Origin: Ampelomyces quisqualis
Lineage: Eukaryota > Ascomycota > Dothideomycetes > Pleosporales > Phaeosphaeriaceae
Length of the DNA: 64,000 nt
Assembly: GCA_018398575.1 (NCBI GenBank)
Contig: JAGTXZ010000014.1
Span: forward strand, 558,001-622,000
Direction of reading: 5' to 3'
This document shows, in pieces, positions 47,760 through 58,496 of the stretch (the stretch's first letter is position 1; each line of letters begins with the position of its first letter). The position numbers and the translations under genes are program-made. Below the pieces are notes generated by a model, which was given only the letters and a program-made list of their open reading frames with translations, was not told the origin of the DNA and made no database searches.

Positions 47760-48164
47760 AGGCTCTTCTAACAACTAGTAGCTACAGTTGCGTTATACTG
47801 TTAGTAACTGTTATTTACTAACAAATACTGCTAGTACTATACGCTACCTACTACTATAGTAGGCTCTTTTAATAACTAGCAGCTACAGTTGCGTTGCACT
47901 ATTAGCAACTGTTATTTACTAGAAAATACTACTAGTACTATACGCGACCTACTACTACAGTAGGCTCTTTTAACTACTAGTAGCTACAGTTGCGTTGCAC
48001 TATTAGCAACTATTATCTACTAGAGAATACTACTAGTACTACACGTAACCTACTACTATAGCAGGCTCTTTTAACAACTAGCAGCTACAGTTGCGTTGCA
48101 CTGTCTATAACTATTATCTACTAGAAAGTACTATTAGCGTTAATTATAAGCTATCTACTGCAAT
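47760..48164 (+). repeat. 101-bp minisatellite in copy B (4 units)
   Basis: Units begin at 47760, 47861, 47962 and 48063; the degenerate next unit starts at 48165. Copy A has five units at 12805-13310. Confidence 0.92.
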
Positions 48165-48599
48165 AAGCACCTAAAGTAACTAATTAGTGCTATAATAATA
48201 CTAGCATAGGTTTAAAGCTAAGTTTAGATTTTGTTTTATATTAAATGCTATAAGTAGCTACTAGAGTATTAGCATGCGTAAGTGTATTATCTTTACTATA
48301 TTAGATAGTAGATTGCTTATTATAAATATATCTAGTTTCTATAGTTATTCTACTACTACAACATTAAGCCTATATTATCTAGTTTATAGATAGGTTAAGG
48401 TCTAACGCCTAACTAGCAACATAGTTATACCTAGACTATTACAGAACGTGTTAAAGTTTGCAAACATAAAGTATTATTTCTGTATTTAACACTATAACAA
48501 CTTACTATATAGGCTACTAGAGTCTTTTACTGCTATATGTAACTAAATAATATAACTAATATTCTCTTAATAACGCAAGAACACTTAGACAGTAACAAA

Positions 48600-49740
48600 A
48601 CTAAATATACTAGCTATAACTACGCGCATAATAGGCGTCCGCAATAGAAAACTCTTAAGGCAGCTCTAAATAACTAGCATATAGAGTTGCAGGCAGCCTG
48701 CGTTAATATTACTAATAATATAATTTGCAAAACTATATATTAACTTTAGTAATAGCTACCTAAATATAATAGCTGCAAAATACTAGAGTTTAATAACAGA
48801 TAGCTTACTATATATAAACAACAATACAGCGTGCAGTTATATAAACAGTTTGCAAAAACAGTAGGCAACTATAGCAGTATAATAGTTAAGGACACTAAGC
48901 TTATAATAAAAGAGATTTGCAACGTAGTAAGTAGATACGCGCCTAAGAATTTATACAATATAGATAAGGCTAGCATATACTAGAAATACTTGCCCTAATA
49001 TACGTTAGCAGACAATCTAGAAGCTAGACCTAGACTAGACAGAAAGTATATAACTAGTGTGCTGTACACAAACGCAGATAGCTTAGACTAAGTACTTCTA
49101 TAGTTTATAAGATCCTTAAACTACACAACTTATATAGATAGTAAAAAGAACCTAAATATCTATAGTCTTAGTTATGTCTATTAGGACAATAATTTTACCT
49201 AGATAGACACTAACATTATGCTAGAATAGCTAAAATAGTTTAATAACTGTATAAACAGATAAGTATTATTGCTAATTAACAGGTTTCTGCCTTATAAACA
49301 TGCAGTAGCTAAGCTTTAGATAAGCTGCTAATTGCTACAGAACGTTTAGTATGTATAGTGTTAATATACTGCAGGCTTATTGTAGTAATAGAGGTTATAA
49401 TGCTTACTAATACAACAGAGTTATATTTCTGCCTACAGGTAGCACAATATTATACTAACTAATAGACTAAGGCATTACCTGCACATAGAAGGCTAAAGTC
49501 TGCGCCTATTTCTTACACTTTGTAGTAGAGAAAAGTATAATAGGCAAATATTTTACTAAAACAATAGATATTATCTACACTATTTGCTAAAGATATTGCG
49601 CGTAGTATAACAAGATAAGAGCTAAGACTATATATAGTAGCTAGTAGATTTTAACATATCTAAATATGTACTACAGCCTACAGCTATATATAGCTAACTT
49701 CTAAAAGACTTACTATAAGCTTAATAATTTAGTTAACTAG
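48600..49740 (+). pseudogene. pogo/Fot1-like DDE transposase, RIP-degraded (copy B)
   Basis: Collinear with 13760-14885. The CENP-B-like helix-turn-helix region, the M/I-D-K region near 48960, the W/Q-L-K block near 49230 and the D-Q-G-I-T-C-(A) signature near 49465-49490 can be read. TAA/TAG codons fall partly at different places than in copy A, so the two copies were mutated independently. Inactive. Confidence 0.7.
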
Positions 49741-49749
49741 CTTAAAAAC

Positions 49750-49944
49750 ATGCGCATTGTTAATAGTATAGATATTAAAAGCTTTATTAAGTTACCTAAA
49801 GAGCGCAATCCTAACTACAAAGATCTAGCCTACCTCTTAAACTATATTATTGTAATATACAGCCTAAATAAGATAGAAGAGAACTATAAGGTACTATTGC
49901 TTTCTAGACTATTACACTGCAAAGTAATAGATATAATAGATTAA
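49750..49944 (+). pseudogene. open 64-codon remnant after the transposase (copy B)
   Basis: Counterpart of 14897-15091, same length and frame. It has more Glu and Asn replacing Lys and Asp positions. Function unknown. Confidence 0.35.
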
Positions 49945-51097
49945 CTATAGGTATATATAAGTTAGTAAGAGTTTATTACAAATAATAAGCAATATATTAA
50001 TAAGCTAGAAGCACTGCAACAAGTAACTATAAAATAGATAGCTGCAGAGCTGCAAGACAGACGCTAAAAAGATATACGTAACTAGGTAGTAAGACTGCGC
50101 TAATACAAATACAAGAATGCTATATACCTAAAATAAGATAACGCTAAGCTATCTATAAGCGTAAAAACTAAGAGTAATATTATAGTATAGTTATAGTTAA
50201 AAAAGTGTAACAATACTATACTTAACTAGAACAAGAATAGCTATTACACAAATTATCTTACAGGGCCTGCAATCTCTAGTATTTTAGCTAGCGCATTAAC
50301 TAAAATAACTAGACAATATTAGCCTAGTAAATACTAAAATTAAAGAATAATTACCTAGCACTAACTATATTTAGCTAAAGACTAAATTAATAATCTAAAG
50401 CAGTAGTACATAATCTATACAACTAAAAGAGCAGAGTTATTAAGAAATTATATACGCATAGTAATATCTAGGCAGAACAGTAGTATAGAAAGTTAAGTAC
50501 TCTAGTATACTAGCACTAAGTAAAGATACTATACTGCAAGATATGTTAATAAGAGACAAGGCTATTATATAAGAATATAAGATAACAGATAATAATAGTA
50601 TTCTTTATAAAATACTACGTACTGTATAATTTGTAATATTAGTTGCTAATACTAAGAGAAAACACTTAAATAAAGAAATACTACTATATTAACAGCAAAC
50701 TTAGCGTTAAAAAGAGAAAACTAATCTCTTTATAAATAAATTTATAAAACGTAAAGTAGAATTATTTAGTTAAAAACATAAACGTCTTAAACTAATGTTA
50801 AAATACATAATAGAAGTAGGCTGCTATACACTTCCTTGCTAGCTGCAAGCTGCGTGCACTATAGAGATTTATTAACTACTATCTACGCTAATAGTACATA
50901 GTCTAAGGCGTTAGATATACTAATAGATAATATAGAATTATAATAAAACAACATAGTGTAAAGAAATAGAAGGTAACAGATAGCTTCCTTTGCTAATAGG
51001 ACTGTAAACGCATAAAAAACTTCTCTATAATTCTACGTAAACTGCTAGACGCTAGTATATAACTTAAATATTCTAACGCAGCCTTATTGCGTAACCT

Positions 51098-51440
51098 GTC
51101 TACTATAATAGTACTAGTAGGTTTAGCTAAGTTTCCTTACTAGACTAAAAAGAGTACTACTAATATAATATACAAGAGGTAAGTTACTTATATTATAATG
51201 CAAAAATATAGAAGGTAAGAAGTTTACTTAGTGCTACATAGTGTCCTATAGTACTGTATAGTAGACCTATCTACTATAATAGCACTAGTAGGTTTAGCTA
51301 GGTTTACTTACTAGACTAAAGAGAGTGCTACTACTATAATATACAAGAGGTAAGTTGCCTATACTATAATATAAAAAACTAAAAAGTAAGAATTTTACTT
51401 AGTGCTATACAGTGCTATATAGTACTATACAGTGCTATAC
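51098..51440 (+). repeat. 171-bp tandem repeat in copy B (2 units)
   Basis: ACCTRTCTACTATAATAG starts at about 51098 and 51269, with the same inner palindromes as 16241-16590. Confidence 0.78.
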
Positions 51441-52794
51441 TAAGAATAATACATAGTAAGAGGCGCTCTTCTAGAATATACTTTTACTTACCTTAAAGAT
51501 ATAACATAACGCGTTAGTGCTAAGTAAAAGGCTATATAATACTAGAACAAAACTCTACTTACTTTTACCTGTGCCTATAATTTAACCTACTACTATAACT
51601 ATATAATACTGCGTTACTACTATAAACGCACTATAACTATATAATAATAATAATAGTGCTGCAACGTAAATACATATAATTTTTTATATTATATTTACTA
51701 TACTACGCTATATATTACAACACTGTTACAAGTAAGTATATAACACAAGTACACCTATATACGCTAACTAAGCTATAGCTATTCTACTATTCTTACACCT
51801 GCCTGTACTATTCTTAACTGTTACGCGTAATATATTATATAATACACGCGTTATAGAATTGTAACAACAAGTATAAGTAGCAGCTACTTTAATTAAATAA
51901 ATAGTACATAAGTAATGTAAAGACAATAACTACTAATAACGTATTACAAGTAATTATAAGAATAGGCTATAATATTAATGTAGTAGACTAGCGCATATAA
52001 GTTAAAGAGATAACAGATTTTATCTAGTATAAGAACACCTATAACAAGATTAAACAGGCACACTTATAGGCTAACTACTTAAAGATAATGCGCAGCCTAA
52101 TAACAGATAAATAGCTTAAGTATACTGTATGCCTTAGACTAACTAATAGTAGTATACTAAGAGAATTCTATAAAGCAACAGCTAGCGCTATATAAAAGAA
52201 GATAATCTTAGAAATTTAAGACTATAGTAACAAAGTTAAAGCTAAATATATAGAAAGATAGCTAACGCTTATAAACTTAGAACTAGAACGCACGCAGTTA
52301 GTATTAGTAGTCTTAAGTTCTTCTACTACTTTAGTAACCTAGCTAATAGGCCTTACTATAATAATAACTAAACTGTTACTTAACAACGTTAATATCTATA
52401 TTATAGACAGCGTATATTATTAAACTGCCTAGACCTTTCTACTTTTAAGGCTAATAATAGCTGTACGTTAATAGTAGCTTAAAGATAGTAACTTTAAAAT
52501 AAAGCTATAATATTTTAAATACAATGCACTTGTTAAATACCTGTTGCAACTAAAATTTATAGACTAGTATATAGTTAGGACTTCAAAGATATTTAACGCG
52601 TTAGTGCTGCGCCTAATTACTAATAATAATAATCTAGCTGCAACTATTAACTTACACGTTAAGATAAGAAGCCTTAAGAGCGTTACAATTAAATGCTAGA
52701 CTCTAGTACAAGACAAAGTTAAGCCTAGTAGTAATATAACCTAGAATAGTATAAAAATAATAACAGCTAACTATATAATATAGTGCACTTTACT

Positions 52795-55700
52795 TTAGGC
52801 AGCAACAGCAACATTATAAACCTAGTAAGTGCTACTAAAGACAAGAGGCAAAGGCGCCTCTGCTTAGAGCTTAATAATAACACTAAAAATAATAACTATA
52901 AATAATAAAAGATAACAAGAGCGCTAGTAGACTTAGCCTGTAAACTATTAATAGGACCTAAAGCAAATAGTAGCAAACACTTTAATAAACAGAGCAGAAG
53001 TAAGAAGAAGAAGGATAACAGCCTAGACATACGCATTAAGACTTTAACTACTAAAATTAAGTGCCTAAAAGAGTACAACAATAGTACTATAAAGAAAGTA
53101 AAAGAAAGCAGAGACAAAGATACTGCGCAAACACAAAACAATATAACATCTACGCTAATTACTACACCTAAATAAAAATGTAAAGGTGCTATAAAAAAAT
53201 AATAAAATTTGCTAGAAGAAAATGCTTACTCTAGTAGTAAAGAAGAATAAGAAGAGTATAATAAAGGTAATAGAGATAAAGATAAAAAGCTCTAGTTAGT
53301 AAAACAACTTACGTTAGAAGAAAGGCTACAGCTCTAAGCTCTACTAAACGCAAGGTAAGTATACTATAGAAAGCTTATAACTATAATCTACGCAACTAAT
53401 ACGTAAGACAAAATAGTAGATAAACTACAAGCTTAAATTAGAGTAGTAATAGAACACTACTAAGAGGACAAATAGTAGAAAGCAGCTAACTTCTTTAGAT
53501 CTCTACTAGAAGACTTTAAGGATAACGCGCCTATAATACTATATTTATTATAGGAACTAACAGTTCTATTTATAGTATACTAACTAATAGAAGCCTATAT
53601 ACTTTACAAAAAAGAGCTATCTTTAGATAATAGTAGCATATTTAGAAACATAATAGGTATAGAAAAAACAAGATTAGCTGTACTTATAATAATTATAAGG
53701 CATGCGCACTTTAAGAACTAGACTAAAGTGCAAGAAGACTAATTAAAGAATAAAACTAGTTAATATAGGGCTAAAGATAATAGTTAAGAATAGTGCTTTA
53801 TAACAGACTAACAGACATTCTTATATACATATAAAAAAAACTCTTTAATACTAGAAGAGCTATAGTTAGCAGCATCTATAGTAAGCAGATAAGGCTGCGC
53901 ACTAGCTGCATAGAAGGCTAAAATTATTACTATAGGCCTTTGCAAATTTAAATAGTGTAACCTAAAAGACTCTCTTGTGCTTTATATCTACTTTATAGAT
54001 AATACTCTTTTATAGAGTATAGGCGCACTAATAGTAGATAAAAAAATAGAGATAAGAATTAATTTGTAAGTTAAACAGCACTTTACAGCGTTTAACTAAA
54101 ACGTTTTACTACGCAAATTTACAAAGGATAGTAAAAAGTATATAAAGACAGTTCTGTAGTATATCTAAGAATACTATATGCTAAAAGTCTACCTAAATGT
54201 AACTGCGTACTGTCTAGTACTATCTACTAGCTAATTTATAATTGTATACAGCTACACAATATTAGTAAAACGCGTACTTAATAAATACTAAACTATAAGA
54301 CTTATAACTATACGCAAAATATTATTAAGAGGTAGTAAAGTAAGTGTAAAAGACGCCTTTAATATTTCTAGTTACGTAGTAATCTAGAGACGTATTATCT
54401 TTAATAAGTTTTATAACTATAAATTTAAGAATACTATTATAGGTAACTTATACAAGACTATTTAAATTAAGAACTATAGTTATTAGTAGAAGGCCTAGGC
54501 CTTCTTAAGTATACTAATAGAGAAGAGTCTTTATAAGATACTTATTTTTATCTTCCTAGCGCTTAGCAGACTGCAAGACAATAAGAACTTCTTAAACTAG
54601 TACTATTTTACAAGTAAGAAGAATAATATAAATAGTTCTAAACTATTTACTGCTGCTAACCTTATATACGCAAGCATTAAAAAAGTTGTAGATATAAAAG
54701 AGATAAGAAAAATAGCAGGCCTAGTTATAGCAAAGGGCTAAGACACTTGCTTATCTAAGGTATAAGAAGAAGTTAAAAATGTACTTAATTCTTTAGAGTA
54801 TATAGCGCTTATAGCGTTAGAAGAAAAGATTGCAGTAAAGTTTATACTACGTTAAACTCTAGTTACGTAAGACCTATAGAGCTAGAAGATTTTAGGTATT
54901 AAGAGTAACTTTCTAACGTTCTACTAGCTATGCTAAATAGACAACTTCTAATTAACTATAGCTAACGCAATAATAAGATGTAAGAGAGTCTTACTATAAA
55001 AAAAGCTAAGTAGCGCAAAAGCTAAGAGTATATATATATTTAACTACGCTAAGTTACAGAGTATTACAATATTTTTAATACTAGCTTAGCTTAAGGCTGC
55101 GCTGTTTAAAAGCAAAGAAAGCAAGAAAACTAAGTAGTTTATATTAACGCATATTTAACAGCACTTCTAGCAGCTAGATAAAGAAATATTTACTAATAAC
55201 CTTAACTTACTACTTATATATAGTATAAAGTATAAGGTAATTAAGCTAGAGGCTAAAAGAACCTATGTCAAAACTAGACCTAATCTTAATTAGAAGAGCT
55301 TAGCAGATAATTAAATAGTACTGCGCAACGTTTAGGCTAAAATTCTTGTTAGCTTATATAAACTATGTGTGTAACTAGTGCTCTAGTTAAGGCTATAAAA
55401 AAAATTTAGCAAAGATATAGTTCTTTTACTAAGAAGAGGAATACTAAAGTCTAAAATAGACGCTGTGTTAGCAAAATAGAAGGACCTAGACTTAACATTT
55501 ATTTTAGTAGCATTAATAGCATTTGCAAAAGCTATTACGCTAATTAAAGCAAATAAAGTTATAATTATAGAGCCTTAAGACAAATAGAGCACTTAAGACT
55601 AATTTATGTTTAGAGTATATTAACTAGGCTAGCTAGCAGACGTATGTAAGAGTATTATTCTGTATAACCTAGAAAGTAATCTAGAAACAAAAGTTCTAAA

Positions 55701-55900
55701 GAAGTAGAATATAAAGATATTATTGCGTAGTAGTCTGCAAGGTGTAACAACAAAAGAAAAAGAGATTAAGTAAGATTGTAATAAAAAAATCCTTATAAAG
55801 CTTAAAAGGCTAGTGTAAATTAGGTAAATTAAGTAGTAAAACTGCAGAGTATAGTACACTACTATGCAAAGCTGTAGGATAAAAAACACTTAAGTAGATA
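52795..55900 (+). pseudogene. large unknown protein of the giant transposon (copy B)
   Basis: Same long frame as 17960-21050, with interruptions nearly all TAA or TAG. Comparing the copies lets most mutated codons be recognised as former Gln, Trp or Arg. The minus-strand frames at 52896-53141 and 55629-55889 are antisense shadows. No family recognised. Confidence 0.5.
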
Positions 55901-56249
55901 TGTAGCCTAGTTTTAGAAGTATAAGAATATAAAAAGTATTATAAAAGAAGTATATACGTAGACGTAACGCAAAATTAATTTAAAGTGTAAGAATAGTGTA
56001 GATTTGCAGCAAAACTTAAACTAAGTAACAGCGCTATTAAAGAGATTGCCTTAGACTTAAACTATAGTTAGGCACAGTTAAAGACAAGCTGCTAACTAGT
56101 AACACAGTTGTGTAGATAGTGCAAAGCTATATTAAATACAAGAACTATAAACTATTTTGCAAAAGAGTTCTATAAGCTAGGCAGCTAATAATAGTATACT
56201 AAGCATTACTGTTATTGCTTAGCATAGCAGAGCACAGTTAAGAACTGTC

Positions 56250-56324
56250 TAGTAGCTAGTAGTATAGTTGTGTTAACAGTGTTACTAATGTTACAGATGT
56301 TGCTAACGTTGTGTTTTCCTAACG
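56250..56324 (+). repeat. right terminal/subterminal region of giant transposon copy B
   Basis: GTGTTACTA, ATGTTACAG, ATGTTGCTA and ACGTTGTG boxes, then TTTTCCTAACG. CA follows, as after copy A. Confidence 0.78.
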
Positions 56325-57315
56325 CAAAGTAGCCTCTTAACTATTGGCTGTAATTTGGTTACATAAGAGCTGAAAAGCAGCCTTATTTAGACTGTATTTA
56401 GATAAATTTAAACCTATAGAATACAATTCTGCGTAGCGTTAGCTGTTAAATACAATCTTTAGTCTATAAATAGACGTATAATTCCCCCTTTAACGCAATA
56501 GAAAATTGCTAAGTTTAACTGCACAGACAATAGCCTGTAATAGTAGTAAAACAGAGTAGAAGCCCTACGTTGCCTCGCGCTGCAAAGCTGCTAAAGAGGC
56601 TCTCCTTCTACTTTAGAAGCCCTACGTTGCCTTAGCCCTCCTACTAAGCCCTTGCGCTAAACTACTGCGAGCCTAAGCGACTGCGAGGCCGAGCTCCCCT
56701 GTAGGTTAGCCTATTTAACTATGGAGAGTATTGTAGGCCAATCTGCTCGTTAACTAAAGAAGCAGAAAGAAGAGAAGGCTACTTAACGTTACTTTTAAGT
56801 CTGTACAAGTGTATAGGACTTCAATATATTTTAACAAATATTGCGCTAAAATACTCTTGTAAATTTACCTAGACTGTGTAAATTTAGACAACTTTGTGGT
56901 GTTTCTAGGGGGAAGTCTGCGGGTTTTTTTACATGGCTCTAGGCGGGGTATTTAACACCGCATTGATACCGCAGTGCAAGGGGATATGAGCTGTGGTAGC
57001 TGATTTCGCAGTAGCTAATTCACATCATGCCGTTATAGTACGCTAAGTGGAGGTGCTTACCACAAAATAACGGTTTGCTCAGATAACCCTCGCTATATGG
57101 AGGTCTAGTACTTCAGAAGAGGCATCCCGGCAGTACAGCCTTGATGAGCATGGGGTCGCTTCCAGAGGTGCGGATACTGTCTGAGTATCTACCTAATGAC
57201 AGATCTACTTCATGGTTTTTGTGTGACTTTGAATTTGGAGCATCGACGCTCTTTCTGATTGAAAAATGAGATTGCATCTTACGTAACGTGAACACTTTGA
57301 TGCACTTCTTTACTT
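56325..57315. other. transition zone between repeat block and gene-bearing DNA
   Basis: Composition changes from strongly AT-rich to near-balanced over about 600 bp. A 19-bp direct repeat, TAGAAGCCCTACGTTGCCT, occurs at 56557-56575 and 56614-56632, and a GC-rich patch follows at 56640-56705. A short plus-strand frame beginning at ATG about 56719 is broken by RIP-like stops and may be another relic. No gene is supported. 56925-57315 looks like ordinary intergenic DNA, with the 3' end of the hydratase relic next to it. Confidence 0.6.
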
Positions 57316-58161
57316 TTATATCTTCGCCTCCGCAGGCGCCGTTACCCTCTTCCCATGTACGTAACAAATCCCTCTAATCTTCTCCGCCGCTTCACCCCAA
57401 AGGTCACTCCTCAGCAGACTATACACCCCCATCTACTCTTACCCTGTACGCTTCTCGCCTTCTTCAGCGCCACATGAAGCATTTCCTTTGGGTCAGCCAT
57501 CTCATCCACAATGCTCTCTTGTAGTGCCTCTTTCCCTGTCCACCTATGCGCCTCGAGTAACATCTTGCGCGCAACTTGTCGATGGAGTTTGAGACGAGGA
57601 AGAAAGCCGATGCCAGGGAAGTGGAGGCCGAGGTTAACGGGCGGTATGGAGAAGAAGCCACAGGATGAGTTCATAATGCGCTAGTCGTGGGAGAGTGCAA
57701 ATGGGCATGCGCCGCCGACGGCGTGGCCTGTGAGTAGGAAGATTGTGGTGAAAGGGTAGTCAAGGAGCGTTGCTAATAACTTGCAATAGTCAGTGTGATG
57801 CTCAATGTTGTCGATACGAAACATCTTCACATCAAGAAATAGTACAAACGTGAGGCTTCCTATACAATCATGGCGTAAGAAGAGTTCAGCATACCGGAAA
57901 GAAGCGATCGCTGTTTGCAAACGGGTTTGTATCCGCTCCATCCAGCTCCAAGCCTGTACACCAAAACTTCTCGTCATTGCCTCTTGTGATGACACATCGT
58001 TCCGAGTCTGTGCCGAGTTCTGTCTCGATATCTTGTAGAGCGCGTATGATCTCTTGCGCAAACCGTACATTGAGACGGTTTTCGGACGGTTTTTGCAGAG
58101 TAATCACAAAGACACGATCATTTTGATCAACCCGTAGATTCTTGTAGGGTCCCAGCACCAT
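57316..58161 (-). pseudogene. enoyl-CoA hydratase/isomerase (crotonase) family, broken
   Basis: Crotonases bind acyl-CoA thioesters and stabilise an enolate in an oxyanion hole. Exon 1 (58161-57895) gives the N-terminal strands, ending D-T-N-P-F-A-N-S-D-R-F-F-P and containing the F-W-C-T-G-L-E-L-D-G first oxyanion segment. A 115-bp GT-AG intron (57894-57780, branch-like CTGAC near its end) is followed by exon 2 with L-L-T-G-H-A-V-G-G-A-C-P-F-A-L-S-H-D. There a TAG (57683-57681) replaces the residue that is usually aromatic. The same frame then continues with P-P-V-N-L-G-L-H-F-P-G-I-G. Near 57431-57437 one base appears lost, and the C-terminus (V-Y-S-L-L-R-S-D-L-W-G-E-A) follows in another frame to a TAA at 57316-57318, ending A-K-I, a possible weak peroxisomal signal. 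Two lesions make it a likely pseudogene; a sequencing error cannot be excluded. A TATATAAA box lies about 12 bp before the ATG. Confidence 0.8.
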
Positions 58162-58496
58162 TGTGGTTTATATAAACAAAGGAAGTATGACGTAATAGAG
58201 GTCTTTGCAGCAGGCTATGATCTGAATGCAAATCGCGAAATGAAAAGCTGTCTTTGCTGGTTTTCCGACGTTCATGCCTTTTCAAGATCTACTGTGCCTG
58301 CAGGATGCTGGGGCTACCTAGAGGCTGGAGCTGGGCGCATCACAGTCTCGTCATGGCGGTTGCGGAGAATGTGAGGGAAAATCCTAGTTGAACTTGCGGC
58401 GAAATTCGCAAGAGACGCAATTTTCGGCTGACTTGCCATAGCAGACACAATTACTGGCATTATTCAGGTAGACCTGGAAATCAGAATGGTGAAGAT
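58162..58496. other. intergenic, between hydratase relic and regulator relic
   Basis: About 335 bp containing the upstream region of the hydratase relic, with a TATATAAA box at about 58170-58177 (minus strand), and the region after the regulator relic. Nothing else recognised. Confidence 0.6.

Larger units (their letters stand above)
21472..56324 (+). mobile_element. giant TIR transposon, copy B (5'-truncated, interrupted)
   Basis: Copy B resumes the sequence of copy A from the position equivalent to 8706 and keeps it to the terminal TTTTCCTAACG at 56324. Its own segments are 21472-23850, 30972-31545 and 46614-56324, totalling 12,664 bp. The matching part of copy A is 12,766 bp, so the two differ by about one 101-bp minisatellite unit. 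Two chromoviruses are inserted in it with 5-bp duplications. The left arm with most of the minus-strand genes is missing. It begins exactly at the end of copy A. Confidence 0.85.

Noticed and set aside
1..56324. CRISPR array or bacterial features such as operons and ribosome-binding sites
   Set aside because: The regular repeats are long minisatellites without spacers, and the window is clearly fungal with introns and RIP.
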